Source of the DNA: Anaerolineales bacterium UBA2395 | GTDB taxonomy: Bacteria; Chloroflexota; Anaerolineae; Anaerolineales; Villigracilaceae | NCBI GenBank assembly: GCA_002343775.1 | Contig: DDSH01000024.1 | Location: 154,420 to 218,419, forward strand | Reading direction: 5' to 3' | Length of the DNA: 64,000 nt | Part shown: piece by piece, positions 7,845 through 16,258 of the stretch | Numbering within the stretch: position 1 is the first letter of the stretch | How the letters are laid out: every line of letters starts with the position of its first letter | Notes under the pieces: generated by a model | Told to the model about the DNA's origin: nothing | Database searches by the model: none | The model's input: only the letters and a program-made list of their open reading frames with translations | Made by a program: the position numbers and the translations under genes

Positions 7845-8486
7845 ATGTTCCAATTTGAAGGATTTGACCGCCGCAAGGAGGAAGACCGCGTCCGTTCGGA
7901 GGGACGGCTTCCGCCCGGTCAGTCGTTAACCCAGAAATTCCCTGTCCTGCACTACGGACCGGTGCCGATGTTCAACCCTGCCACATGGGATTTCCGCATT
8001 TGGGGCGAGGTGGAGGAGGAAAAACGCTGGAGCTGGGACGAGTTCAACCAGCTGCCGCGTCAGAAGCTCCACATGGATATTCATTGCGTCACCCGCTGGA
8101 GCAAATTCGACACCGATTGGGAGGGGGTCTCGGTCAAGACCTTGCTGGAGCAGGGCTTTTTCAAGATCAAGCCGGATGCCTCGCATGTGATGCAGCACGC
8201 GGAATATGGTTTTACGGTCAACCTGCCGTTGGATGTGGTGTTACAGGATAACTTCCTGCTGGCGACACATTTTCAGGGCGAGCCGCTCTCACCGGATCAC
8301 GGTTATCCGTTGCGAGGCGTGGTGGGATACATCCCCGGGCGCGAGGACATGGAAACCCCCTATTTCTGGAAGGGTGCCAAATGGCTGCGTTCGCTCGAAT
8401 TCATGCCGCGCGACAAACGTGGGTTTTGGGAACAGGCGGGCTATCACAACCGCGCGGACGTCTGGCGAGAAGAGCGGTTTGGATAA
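7845..8486 (+). CDS. sulfite-oxidase-like molybdopterin oxidoreductase (YuiH type)
   Basis: 213-aa stand-alone molybdopterin-domain protein of the sulfite oxidase superfamily. The cofactor-ligand cysteine is Cys81 in MDIHCVTRWSKFD. Other family features are GEVEEEKRWSWDEFNQLP, DNFLLATHFQGEPLSPDHGYPLRGVVG and the C-terminal GYHNRADVWREERFG. There is no signal peptide, so the enzyme is probably cytoplasmic. The substrate is unknown; no heme or dimerisation domain is present. GAGGTG precedes the chosen ATG. It is monocistronic, diverges from the channel gene and ends in a strong terminator. Confidence 0.88.
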   Translation: MFQFEGFDRRKEEDRVRSEGRLPPGQSLTQKFPVLHYGPVPMFNPATWDFRIWGEVEEEKRWSWDEFNQLPRQKLHMDIHCVTRWSKFDTDWEGVSVKTLLEQGFFKIKPDASHVMQHAEYGFTVNLPLDVVLQDNFLLATHFQGEPLSPDHGYPLRGVVGYIPGREDMETPYFWKGAKWLRSLEFMPRDKRGFWEQAGYHNRADVWREERFG

Positions 8487-8495
8487 TTCCAAAAT

Positions 8496-8534
8496 AAAAA
8501 TAGCGGTTCAGGAAACACCTGAGCCGCTATTTTT
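8496..8534. terminator. terminator between the YuiH-like and HtrA-like genes
   Basis: AAAAATAGCGGTTCAGG / CCTGAGCCGCTATTTTT stem with one G-U pair, loop AAACA, A-run on one side and T-run on the other. It can serve both convergent genes. Confidence 0.85.
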
Positions 8535-8550
8535 GTTTTCCGTTATGGGC

Positions 8551-9693
8551 TTATGGGCGTTCACCCAGTGTAATGCTGACATCCACCTGCTCTTCGCCGC
8601 GCAGGACGGTCAGGACTACCAGATCACCGGGACCTTTGTTGGTTATGAGGTACGCCAGCATCTCATCGAACGTGCGGATCGCATTGCCATCGATGGCAAT
8701 GATCAAATCCCCGCCTTTTGGCAAACCGGGAATGCTGGAGGAAGTCGTACCAGCCTTGATGCCTGCCTGGTCTGCAGGACCACCCGGCACAACATTTGTA
8801 ACGTATGCGCCGGTGAACTGCGTCAGCCCGAGCGCCTCGATCATATCCAGGCTCAACGTATCCATGGAGGAAATCCCCAGGTACGGGTAATTGTATTCAC
8901 CTTGTTCGATCAGCACCGGCACCACACGCTTGACGATGTTGACGGAAATGGCGAAGCCGATGCCGGAATTGACCGGTTCGCCCGCCTCAGTGAAATTTGT
9001 TGTGCGGATGGCGCGGTTGATGCCGATCACTTCACCGGTAATGTTGAAGAGCGGACCGCCCGAATTGCCCGGGTTGATCGCCGCATCGGTCTGAATGATG
9101 TCGCCAGCGGTGAAGAAATTCCCATCCGGGCTGGCGCGTTCCGAGTCCAGGGTGCGACCCAGCGCAGAGATGATGCCCACCGTCATGGTGCTTTCCAAAC
9201 CAAAGGGATTGCCAATGGCTACGACGGTCTGACCCACTTTGAGCGAATCCGAATCGCCGAGCGGAAGCGGAAAAAGTTCACCGGCGGGCGCATCCACTTT
9301 GATGACGGCAAGGTCTGAATCCAGATCCGTCCCGATCACGGTGCCATATGCCATAAACCCAGAAGTAAAGCGGACTTCCACGGTGTTCGCACCCTCGATG
9401 ACATGATAATTCGTGACCACATGTCCCAGCGAATCATAGACGAAACCAGAGCCTTGTCCCGAATCGGTCAAGATCGCCACTGTGCCCGGGTTTACATTTT
9501 CATACAGCGCGACCAGCGCCTCCTGTTGGGTAACCGGATTGGCGGTCTCGACATTGGCAGGCACCACGGTCGATACGACTGGCGCAGGCTGGCTATCCTG
9601 TTGCGTTGTACGCTCCGGCAAAACCGGCGTCTGACAGGCAAGCATTGCCAAAACCAAAACCAGAAACGCCAGAAACACTCTATTGTTTTTCAT
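8551..9693 (-). CDS. HtrA/DegP-like serine protease, lipoprotein
   Basis: Envelope quality-control protease of the trypsin-like S1C family. The 380-aa protein has a lipobox (LAMLAC, Cys20), a variable linker, a protease domain with His97 (TNYHVIEG), Asp127 (SDLAVIKVD) and Ser211 (NPGNSGGPLF), and one C-terminal PDZ domain (from about 285, GAYVTNVVPGGPADQAG). It should be lipid-anchored outside the cytoplasmic membrane. The ATG at 9693 has AGGAG 5 nt upstream, better than the GTG two codons earlier. cbpA lies 17 nt upstream on the same strand, so the two stress genes are likely co-transcribed. Confidence 0.93.
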   Translation of the reverse strand: MKNNRVFLAFLVLVLAMLACQTPVLPERTTQQDSQPAPVVSTVVPANVETANPVTQQEALVALYENVNPGTVAILTDSGQGSGFVYDSLGHVVTNYHVIEGANTVEVRFTSGFMAYGTVIGTDLDSDLAVIKVDAPAGELFPLPLGDSDSLKVGQTVVAIGNPFGLESTMTVGIISALGRTLDSERASPDGNFFTAGDIIQTDAAINPGNSGGPLFNITGEVIGINRAIRTTNFTEAGEPVNSGIGFAISVNIVKRVVPVLIEQGEYNYPYLGISSMDTLSLDMIEALGLTQFTGAYVTNVVPGGPADQAGIKAGTTSSSIPGLPKGGDLIIAIDGNAIRTFDEMLAYLITNKGPGDLVVLTVLRGEEQVDVSITLGERP

Positions 9694-9710
9694 CTTCACT
9701 CCTACTAACC

Positions 9711-10616
9711 TTAAAACTTGATGCGGACTGCTTCCTCGATCAGCTCTCTCTGCTTGGACGACAGGTACTTCGGAACTTGTACCTTTAACTTCACGTACAG
9801 GTCGCCCTTCGTTTTCGGATCTTTCAACAAAGGCATTCCCCGCCCAGCCAGCCGAAAGATCTGTTCGGGCTGCGTTCCAGCCGGAATACCCAACTTCACT
9901 TTACCCGTGGGTGTCTCCACCTCCGCATCACCGCCAAGGATCAGGGTGAAAATATCCACCGTGGATGTCGTGGTCAGATTACTGCCTTCCCGTTCGAAAC
10001 GCGCATCCTCCTCGACTTGGATCACCAGATAAAGATCGGTTCCATCCGGACCCGCACCCGCCACGCGGACCTTTGAGCCGGTCTTCACCCCAGGCGGGAT
10101 GCGCACTCCCAATTTGCGTCCGTTGGTCAAATGCAACTGCCGGGTGACGCCATCATAGGCTTCCTGAAAACTGATGCGCGCCTCCTGCTCGTATCCGGGA
10201 TTTTCCTGCGTGAAGGGGCTGCCGCGCCCCTGCGAGCGCATCGCTTCGCCAAAGATCGTGCGGAAGAACTCAGAGAAGCCCATCCCTCCACCGCCGAACA
10301 TATCATCCACACCACCACGCTGACCTGCCCCCTGCTGCTGAAACCAATCGTCCCATTGAAAATCGTTGGGTCTCCCGCCCGTGGTGCGGAAGTTGGAGTA
10401 GGCGCTGCCAAGGCGGTCATAGTGCGCACGCTTCTTCTCGTCGCTCAAGACCTGATACGCCTCGTTGACTTCCTTGAACTGCTCCTCCGCCTTTTTATCG
10501 CCGGGGTTTTTATCGGGATGGTATTTCATGGCAAGCTTGCGGTACGCCGAGCGGATCTCATCCGCGCTGGCTTTTCGATCCACACCGAGAGTTTTGTAGT
10601 AATCCTTATAGTCCAT
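9711..10616 (-). CDS. cbpA: DnaJ-class co-chaperone, CbpA type
   Basis: Hsp40 co-chaperone stimulating DnaK. The 301 aa begin with a J domain (HPD at 33-35 in MKYHPDKNPGD), then a Gly/Phe-rich region around GGGGMGFSEFF, then a C-terminal substrate-binding domain with RIPPGVKTGSKVRVAGAG and DLYVKLKVQVP. No CxxCxGxG zinc repeats are present, so this is the CbpA/DnaJ type II form. MDYKDYYKTL is the natural start; the Shine-Dalgarno is weak. No CIRCE element is seen upstream; instead a perfect inverted repeat stands at 10704-10754. Confidence 0.92.
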   Translation of the reverse strand: MDYKDYYKTLGVDRKASADEIRSAYRKLAMKYHPDKNPGDKKAEEQFKEVNEAYQVLSDEKKRAHYDRLGSAYSNFRTTGGRPNDFQWDDWFQQQGAGQRGGVDDMFGGGGMGFSEFFRTIFGEAMRSQGRGSPFTQENPGYEQEARISFQEAYDGVTRQLHLTNGRKLGVRIPPGVKTGSKVRVAGAGPDGTDLYLVIQVEEDARFEREGSNLTTTSTVDIFTLILGGDAEVETPTGKVKLGIPAGTQPEQIFRLAGRGMPLLKDPKTKGDLYVKLKVQVPKYLSSKQRELIEEAVRIKF

Positions 10617-10703
10617 GATGATATTTTCATCCCGGCGCATATGCTACGTCAAGCGCCCAAAGGTTGCACTTACATAACTCTAACCTGTATGCAATACCTC
10701 ACT

Positions 10704-10754
10704 CGGTCACAAATTGCGCTTATTTGAGAAGAGGGATAGCGCAATTTGTGACCG
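10704..10754. repeat. perfect 16-bp inverted repeat between cbpA and the LOG gene
   Basis: CGGTCACAAATTGCGC at 10704-10719 is exactly complementary to 10739-10754, with a 19-nt loop. It lies in a divergent promoter region, 88 nt from the cbpA start and 61 nt from the LOG start. It may be a REP-like dispersed repeat or an operator; no T-run follows, so a terminator role is unlikely. Confidence 0.7.
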
Positions 10755-10814
10755 TGGGTATCATATATGGTACATTTGACGAAAATCATTCTAAGAAGAG
10801 AAGATGAGAGAACT

Positions 10815-11396
10815 ATGAAATCGATTTGTGTTTTTTGTGGCTCTTCCGATGCGGTTCATGCAGACTATAAAGCGGCAGCATTCCAAATGGGCGTGACCCT
10901 CGCCCAAAACGGAATCCGACTTGTTTTTGGTGGCGGCAAGACCGGCTTGATGGGCGAAGTGGCAAACGGAGCCTTGTCGGTTGGCGGCGAAGTGATTGGG
11001 GTCATCATCCCTTCGATGAACACGGCAGCCCTGGCGCATACCGGTCTTACGCGCATGGAAGTGACTCCCGACATGCACGGACGCAAAGCGCGGATGCACG
11101 AACTCTCTGACGGCTACATTGCCCTGCCCGGCGGCTTCGGCACGTGGGATGAACTCTTCGAGACCATCACCTGGGCACAGACCGGCGCACACGAAAAACC
11201 GGTCGGCTTGCTGAATGTGAAGAATTACTACGCGCCCCTGCTCGCGGCAATGGATCATGCTGTGGCAGAAGGCTTCGTCTTCGCGGAACATCGCACAGGC
11301 ATTGCCTGCGAAGCGGAACCGGATAGATTGTTGGATTCGATGGGGAGGTACATCCATCCGCGTGAGGCGGTGAAGAGGTGGCTGAAAGAGGAATGA
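10815..11396 (+). CDS. LOG-family nucleotide phosphoribohydrolase (TIGR00730 type)
   Basis: Lysine-decarboxylase-like LOG family. Members hydrolyse nucleoside 5'-monophosphates, releasing the base and ribose 5-phosphate; in some organisms they activate cytokinins. The 193-aa protein has ICVFCGSS at the start, GGGKTGLMGEVA (39-50), MHGRKARMHELSD and the catalytic PGGFGTWDE (105-113). Bacterial members are often general purine-nucleotide hydrolases, so a hormone role is not implied. The start MKSICVFCG is chosen over an upstream in-frame ATG because it matches the family N-terminus. Confidence 0.9.
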   Translation: MKSICVFCGSSDAVHADYKAAAFQMGVTLAQNGIRLVFGGGKTGLMGEVANGALSVGGEVIGVIIPSMNTAALAHTGLTRMEVTPDMHGRKARMHELSDGYIALPGGFGTWDELFETITWAQTGAHEKPVGLLNVKNYYAPLLAAMDHAVAEGFVFAEHRTGIACEAEPDRLLDSMGRYIHPREAVKRWLKEE

Positions 11397-11398
11397 TT

Positions 11399-11437
11399 TG
11401 TCATTGCGAGTGGCGCGGGACGCCACTCGCAATGACA
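11399..11437. repeat. compact copy of the TGTCATTGCGAG palindromic repeat, likely bidirectional terminator
   Basis: TGTCATTGCGAGTGGCG / CGCCACTCGCAATGACA form a perfect 17-bp stem with a 5-nt loop. It occupies the whole gap between two convergent genes and shares its outer arms with the copy at 4947-5020. Confidence 0.75.
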
Positions 11438-12181
11438 TTAGATCGTCAAAATGATCGGTTCATCCTTGGTGATGATGACCGTATGTTCGAACTGGGCGGC
11501 AATGGTGTTGTCCACTGTGCGCAGCGACCAGCGGTCGGGCTTCTCGATCACACGTCCGCGTCCAAGGGTGAGGAACGGCTCAATGGCGAGAACCAACCCC
11601 TCGTCAAGAATGCGGCGGTCGTCCGGCTTGTGGAAGTTATAGACAGCAGATGGTTTCTCGTGCAGACTCTTACCGATCCCATGCCCGGTCAGATCAAAGA
11701 TGGGGTTGTAACCATGTTTGGCAGCTTCCTGCTGCACGGTCTTGCCGATGATGTTGATCGGTTTCCCCGCCTTCACCACGCTGAGCACTTTCGTCAACGT
11801 GGCTTTGGTCACCTCAAGCAATTTATCATATCTTGGGTTCGAGGTTCCCACGACCATCGAAGCGCCGGTGTCGCCGAAGTAACCATCGAGTTCGGCAGAG
11901 ACATCGATATTGATGAGTTCGCCATCCTGCAAAACATGCTTGCCCGGAATGCCATGCGCAATGACAGGCGCGATGCTGATGCATGTGCCGCCGGGAAAGT
12001 TATACATGGCACGCGGCGCAGACTTTGCGCCATGTTTGTTTAAAAATTCCTCGCCGATCTGATCGAGTTCGAGGGTGGTCATACCAGGTCTGACGTTCGT
12101 CATCATATGCCGCAGCGTATCGGCGCACACCTTGCCTGCGGCTTTCAACCCCTTGATGTCTTTTTCATCCACAGCGATCAT
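11438..12181 (-). CDS. map: type I methionine aminopeptidase
   Basis: Removes the initiator methionine from nascent proteins. The 247-aa pita-bread enzyme has all five metal ligands: Asp93 (NIDVSAELDGYFGD), Asp104, His167 (GHGIGKSLHE), Glu201 (AIEPF) and Glu232 (FEHTVI), plus the active-site His76. The length fits the bacterial type Ia form. It is the last gene of a tmk-ClbS-like-map operon, 2 nt after its neighbour. Confidence 0.95.
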   Translation of the reverse strand: MIAVDEKDIKGLKAAGKVCADTLRHMMTNVRPGMTTLELDQIGEEFLNKHGAKSAPRAMYNFPGGTCISIAPVIAHGIPGKHVLQDGELINIDVSAELDGYFGDTGASMVVGTSNPRYDKLLEVTKATLTKVLSVVKAGKPINIIGKTVQQEAAKHGYNPIFDLTGHGIGKSLHEKPSAVYNFHKPDDRRILDEGLVLAIEPFLTLGRGRVIEKPDRWSLRTVDNTIAAQFEHTVIITKDEPIILTI

Positions 12182-12183
12182 GA

Positions 12184-12687
12184 TTACTTCTTGATTCCTT
12201 TTTCGATGGTCTCACGATGTTCTTGAAAATGTTCAGTGGTATCACCCAGCACCCAAAGCATGACAGGACGTTTTTGCGGGTCGTCGGCATGACGCGGTTG
12301 GAGCAGGTCTTCGAAGGATATGGCTTGCAATTTCGCTTCCACCTGACCGTATGCCTGTTTCAACATTTCCATCACTTCGCCACGCGGACGGTTTTGATTC
12401 CTCTCGAAGAGCACCGGGTTGATGACTTCCATATCCCAGCCTTTGACGATGTCTTCACTCACGCCGATGACCTCGTGCGCGGGTCGTTTTCCAAGATGGT
12501 AACCCATGAGGATGTTCATCCATTCGGCGAGATGCGCGAGATTGTCTTTCGGTGACCAGCCGCCAGAGTCGGGCGCGGACATTTGCTCGTCGGTCAATGA
12601 TTCGGCGAGGGAGATCAATAAATTCCACTCGCGCTCAATGGCAGAGATCAATTCGGCTTTGTCTTTCGGCATCCATTGTTCGGTCAT
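12184..12687 (-). CDS. ClbS/DfsB-like four-helix-bundle protein (DinB superfamily)
   Basis: 167-aa cytoplasmic protein resembling the ClbS/DfsB (DUF1706) branch of the DinB/YfiT fold: GWSPKDNLAHLAEWMNILM near residue 45, and a C-terminal helix with DTTEHFQEHRETIEK giving potential metal-ligand histidines. ClbS itself protects against colibactin, but most family members have no known role and the call is to fold rather than function. It sits between tmk and map with short gaps, so it is co-expressed with housekeeping genes. Confidence 0.72.
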   Translation of the reverse strand: MTEQWMPKDKAELISAIEREWNLLISLAESLTDEQMSAPDSGGWSPKDNLAHLAEWMNILMGYHLGKRPAHEVIGVSEDIVKGWDMEVINPVLFERNQNRPRGEVMEMLKQAYGQVEAKLQAISFEDLLQPRHADDPQKRPVMLWVLGDTTEHFQEHRETIEKGIKK

Positions 12688-12709
12688 GAGATTTCTCCTA
12701 TCAAATCAT

Positions 12710-13324
12710 TTAATTCAATCTGCCTAAAATCACCCGCCTCAACTCTGCCTGCACAGAATCCCATGCCTGTTCCGAATTGACCACCACCCAGCGCTTCGGC
12801 TCAGCTTTGACCATCTCCAAATATCCCGCGCGGACTCTGCGGTGGAATTCCACCGTGTACGCATCCATGCGGTTCCACTCCACTTCGTTTTGGGTCTTGC
12901 GCTTCAAACCAACTTCCACATCCAGGTCGAGCAAGATGGTAAGGTCGGGCGTCAACCCGCCAGTGGCGTATTTGACCAATGCGCGAATTTCATCCAGATT
13001 CTGCTGATGTCCATAGCCTTGATACGCAATGGTGGAGTCATAGTAACGGTCTGAGATGACGATCTCGGCATCAGCCAAACGCGGCTTGATGACCTGCTCC
13101 ACGATCTGCGCGCGCGCGGCTTGATAGAGCAGCGTCTCGGTACGCGGATGCATTTCCGCATTCTTCATATCATGCAGAATATCGCGGACCTGCTCGCTGA
13201 TGGACGTCCCGCCAGGTTCGCGGGTTGGGAAGACGGTATGTCCCTTTTCGCGCAGGAATTCGACGAGATGGGGAATGTGGGATGTTTTGCCCGAGCCTTC
13301 GGGACCTTCGAGAGTGATAAACAT
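12710..13324 (-). CDS. tmk: thymidylate kinase
   Basis: Phosphorylates dTMP to dTDP for DNA synthesis. The 204 aa carry P-loop GPEGSGKT (7-14), the DR motif in VISDRYYDSTIAYQGYG, TREPGGT and LLDLDVEVGLKRK. Length and motifs are typical. It is first in a likely operon with the ClbS-like gene and map. Confidence 0.95.
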   Translation of the reverse strand: MFITLEGPEGSGKTSHIPHLVEFLREKGHTVFPTREPGGTSISEQVRDILHDMKNAEMHPRTETLLYQAARAQIVEQVIKPRLADAEIVISDRYYDSTIAYQGYGHQQNLDEIRALVKYATGGLTPDLTILLDLDVEVGLKRKTQNEVEWNRMDAYTVEFHRRVRAGYLEMVKAEPKRWVVVNSEQAWDSVQAELRRVILGRLN

Positions 13325-13376
13325 GGGGAATTAGAGATCAGTGAATTAGAGGATTAGGGCGAATAGTAACATAAAA

Positions 13377-13406
13377 ATAGAGAGCAGTCTCACAACTACT
13401 CTCTAT
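13377..13406 (-). terminator. terminator of the R3H ATPase gene
   Basis: On the minus strand ATAGAGAGTAG / CTGCTCTCTAT with an 8-nt loop is followed by TTTTTATG. It sits just past the 3' end of the ATPase gene, in a spacer rich in AGAGATTAG-like low-complexity sequence. Confidence 0.7.
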
Positions 13407-13416
13407 TCTCCAATCT

Positions 13417-15018
13417 CTACTCTCTAAATATCCTCACATGCCTGCGCGGTTCCTTCCCGTACGAGTGCGAAACCAATTCCGCTTTACGCGCCATTTCATG
13501 CTGCAGGCGGCGCACAAGCGACGGTCCCGGCGGCAGGTCCACCCAGCGCTCGCCGTTCAAAACAGCGGAAATGGCTTGCTGGGTCTGGTCGCGGACATCT
13601 TCCATATTGTCGCGCGGCGCGTGCTCGGTCAGGTTGTACAGGTCGCTCATGAACTGCTCCACCTGCGAGACCGAATTCGCACGCAAGACATAGATCGGCA
13701 TCCCGCGCGACTCAGCGTCGATGATGGTATGTTCACGGTTGCGGTAATACGTCCGCAAGGTGACGAGCACATCGGCTTCGCTCACATCCGCTACCACCAC
13801 GGCGGGCACGCCGAGTCGTTTCGCGGCTTGCTGGAGTCGATTCCGCGCCACGCCATACGCAAACACGCGAATGGTCTGAAGCCTCGCTCCCAATTGCGCA
13901 CTCTGCATCAGCGGCGTGGAACCGTTATCAGGCGCAGATACGGCTGCTGGAACAGAGACAGGCTGACGTCGGGTGCGAAGCGGCGGGGTCTTCGTCGCCT
14001 CACTCCGGACTTTGGGCTGGGGCGCTTTCTCGATCACGATCTCACCCGATTCATCCCTCGTGCGGATTTCAGGCGGGATGGCGGCGTCGCGCAGAAGCGA
14101 GTCGACGGCGGACATGATGTCGGTATGGATGGCGAAGCGCTCGCGGTGCTGAATTTCGATCAGCACGTCGAAGGTGGGCGGGGCGCGTCGTTCGAGGACG
14201 GTCTTCTGCGTGCCACGGCGGCGGGCTTCTTCATCGGAGAGCGTCACCGCTTCGATACCGCCGACGAGGTCACTCAGGGTTGGGTTGAGCAATAGGTTGT
14301 CGAGGGTCTGACCGTGCGCCGTGCCGATGAGCTGCACACCGCGTTCTGCGATGGTGCGTGCGGCGAGGGCTTCAAGTTCGCGCCCGATCTCGTCGATGAC
14401 GATGACTTCGGGGTTGTGATTCTCCACGGCTTCGATCATCACTTCATGCTGAAGCATCGGCTCGCGGACTTGCATACGGCGCGCCTTGCCCACAGCAGGA
14501 TGCGGCACATCGCCATCGCCACCGATCTCGTTGGAGGTGTCTACGATGACGACGCGTTTGTTTTCGGCAAGGATGCGCGCGGCTTCGCGCAGGATGGTGG
14601 TCTTGCCCACGCCCGGTCTACCGAGAATGAGCACGGACTTGCCCGATTCGATGATGTCCTGGATGATATCCACGGTGCCGTACACGGCGCGACCGACACG
14701 GCAGGTTAAACCGACAATGACTCCCAACCGGTTGCGGATGGCAGAGATGCGGTGGAGCGTGCGCTCCATCCCGGCGCGGTTGTCGGCGTCGAAGTTGCCG
14801 ATGCGCTCGGTGATATGGTCAATTTCGGCGCGGGTTATTTCTTTGTCTGAGAGGACGATCTCGCCTTCCACGAATCTCGCGGATGGCACACGTCCGAGGT
14901 CAATGACGATCTCCAACAGGTTTTCGCTGTTGTTGGCTTTCTCTACAGCGTGACGAATACCTGAAGGGAGAACGTCCAAAAGTACTTCAAGGTCGTCTGT
15001 GATTCGATGTTGGGTCAT
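13417..15018 (-). CDS. SpoIIIAA/Ycf45-like AAA ATPase with C-terminal R3H domain
   Basis: 533-aa cytoplasmic protein. An N-terminal region of about 100 aa leads into a P-loop ATPase with Walker A GRPGVGKT (133-140) and Walker B EVIVIDEIG near 206-214, in the style of SpoIIIAA and chloroplast Ycf45. A basic, proline-rich linker with a partly duplicated region (RVFAYGVARNRLQQAAKRLGVPAVVVADVSEADVLVTL) precedes an R3H nucleic-acid-binding domain at the C-terminus (HEMARKAELVSHSYGKEP). It probably binds single-stranded nucleic acid; the biological role is unknown. A long leader of about 220 nt precedes it. Confidence 0.85.
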   Translation of the reverse strand: MTQHRITDDLEVLLDVLPSGIRHAVEKANNSENLLEIVIDLGRVPSARFVEGEIVLSDKEITRAEIDHITERIGNFDADNRAGMERTLHRISAIRNRLGVIVGLTCRVGRAVYGTVDIIQDIIESGKSVLILGRPGVGKTTILREAARILAENKRVVIVDTSNEIGGDGDVPHPAVGKARRMQVREPMLQHEVMIEAVENHNPEVIVIDEIGRELEALAARTIAERGVQLIGTAHGQTLDNLLLNPTLSDLVGGIEAVTLSDEEARRRGTQKTVLERRAPPTFDVLIEIQHRERFAIHTDIMSAVDSLLRDAAIPPEIRTRDESGEIVIEKAPQPKVRSEATKTPPLRTRRQPVSVPAAVSAPDNGSTPLMQSAQLGARLQTIRVFAYGVARNRLQQAAKRLGVPAVVVADVSEADVLVTLRTYYRNREHTIIDAESRGMPIYVLRANSVSQVEQFMSDLYNLTEHAPRDNMEDVRDQTQQAISAVLNGERWVDLPPGPSLVRRLQHEMARKAELVSHSYGKEPRRHVRIFRE

Positions 15019-15027
15019 AGGTTAAGG

Positions 15028-15061
15028 TGCCAAGTTCCAAGTGTCAGGTATCAAGTGACAC
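15028..15061. repeat. dispersed 'CTTGGAACTTGG' type spacer repeat
   Basis: Read on the minus strand: TGTCACTTGATACCTGACAC then TTGGAACTTGGCA, a direct-repeat-like low-complexity block of a kind common in bacterial spacers. It lies in the leader immediately before the R3H ATPase start codon. Confidence 0.4.
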
Positions 15062-15239
15062 ATTAAATCAAAAAGAAAGAACAAAAAAAGACGCGCGCAA
15101 GTGGAATCAAACGCGGTTTGGGTTTTATGAGTGAAGGGGGGAATTAAAGAGGATCATGATAATGTACCTGCCTTTCGGGGGTGTCACATGCAGAGTTTCA
15201 TGTGTCAGGCATCCTGTGCCGTTATGTAGTGGCAACGAT

Positions 15240-15267
15240 ATTATAGCAGGTCGCCTGTTAACAGCAA
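15240..15267 (-). promoter_or_regulatory. promoter of the R3H ATPase gene
   Basis: TTGCTG (15262-15267) and a perfect TATAAT (15240-15245) on the minus strand, 16 bp apart. The implied 5' leader is about 215 nt and holds a short hairpin (CACATG ... CATGTG) plus the repeat at 15028-15061. I see no gene in this leader. Confidence 0.55.
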
Positions 15268-15287
15268 GTTAGAGATGCGTGTTAAAT

Positions 15288-16136
15288 TCATGGATTTGTC
15301 TGACGATTTAGCGCATGACTCTTATGCCAGTTCTTCAATACAAGATACGCCGTGGGCAGGTTCGGGCTCAAGCCTGAAAGGCGCAGCGCCCTGCCATTGA
15401 CGAGGGATACTTCCACGAAATAGATCTTTCCATTCCGTGACTGCGTGTACGAGAGGCGGATGAATTTGATCTCATCTGCCGGCAGGGTCCTTTGTCCGAC
15501 CAGATATTTCAAGAAAAGATGGTGCCCCTCCAAAATTACCGACATGGGGACAGTAGCTACGATCTTATAAATGACGAACGCGAAAACCACCAGCAGGGCG
15601 ATTACGATAAAGAAAAAGTTGGAGGAAAAAAGATCACCGATCTGCAATGTGAAGAACACGGCGAACCCGATCACCGCCAGCACCAAAACACCGATGCCCG
15701 CGAGGAATCCAAACCCGCGCTTCATTTCGCTGAATTCCTGTGGTGAGAACAGGTCCGGGCGCTTTTCACCGATCTGTTCCACGATCTCTTCGTAATGAGG
15801 CAATTGCGGGCTGGGAGCAACGGTCACATCCTCATCGAAGTTATGCAGTTTGATGTTGTAGCCCCTGCCCGAAACGCGGTGGACCTCCGTCCAGCGCAGC
15901 GTCCTCGTCCCAAAAATATTCTGAGAAGAGATCTCATCGTCCGAAAGGGTCGTTTTCGAAGAGTAGGAAAAAACGACCACACTGAAAATAAGCCCGAACA
16001 ACAGGAGCAGCAGGGCGATCTCGACCAAGCCTCCATCGAAAATACCGGAGGATAGCAGGACAATAAAACCCACCAACATCAAAATAAAGATCACAATGAT
16101 CACAGGCGAATGCTTGTAAACTCGCGGCTCATTCAT
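15288..16136 (-). CDS. membrane protein with duplicated two-TM plus PH-like unit
   Basis: 282 aa. Two hydrophobic hairpins (about 11-58 and 147-192) are each followed by a soluble beta-rich stretch. The stretches SDDEISSQNIFGTRTLRWTEVHRV and LEGHHLFLKYLVGQRTLPADEIKFIRL align with each other, so the gene looks like an internal duplication of a bacterial PH-like (YdbT/bPH) module. The function is unknown. MNEPRVYK is chosen as the start because AAGGATG stands 7 nt upstream; the reading frame stays open for 400 nt further but without support. Divergent from the DUF389 gene. Confidence 0.68.
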   Translation of the reverse strand: MNEPRVYKHSPVIIVIFILMLVGFIVLLSSGIFDGGLVEIALLLLLFGLIFSVVVFSYSSKTTLSDDEISSQNIFGTRTLRWTEVHRVSGRGYNIKLHNFDEDVTVAPSPQLPHYEEIVEQIGEKRPDLFSPQEFSEMKRGFGFLAGIGVLVLAVIGFAVFFTLQIGDLFSSNFFFIVIALLVVFAFVIYKIVATVPMSVILEGHHLFLKYLVGQRTLPADEIKFIRLSYTQSRNGKIYFVEVSLVNGRALRLSGLSPNLPTAYLVLKNWHKSHALNRQTNP

Positions 16137-16246
16137 GGAACATCCTTTCCCATCAAATATACGCACAAGGGTGCGGCACGTCTCGCCATACCAAAGACAA
16201 CAAGTGAATTGTAATTCTTTATACCGCAACTTTCGCCTTATCCCTG

Positions 16247-16252
16247 TATAAT
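16247..16252 (+). promoter_or_regulatory. -10 element of the DUF389 gene, probably leaderless
   Basis: TATAAT ends 6 nt before the ATG, so transcription would start at or next to the start codon. No Shine-Dalgarno is present. Confidence 0.5.
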
Positions 16253-16258
16253 TGGTCC

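Noticed and set aside
8206..9318. 370-codon open frame on the plus strand
   Set aside because: It lies mostly antisense to the HtrA-like protease gene, whose catalytic motifs are certain, and its translation is low-complexity without family features.
10617..10814. CIRCE/HrcA operator upstream of the DnaJ-type gene
   Set aside because: The inverted repeat there (CGGTCACAAATTGCGC) does not match the CIRCE consensus TTAGCACTC-N9-GAGTGCTAA.
12184..12687. Colibactin self-resistance protein ClbS
   Set aside because: Only the fold-level family is supported; no colibactin genes occur and the operon context is housekeeping.
13417..15018. Diadenylate cyclase that would supply c-di-AMP to the DarA-like proteins
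   Set aside because: The protein has a P-loop ATPase and R3H domain with no DGA/RHR-type DAC motifs. The synthase must be elsewhere.
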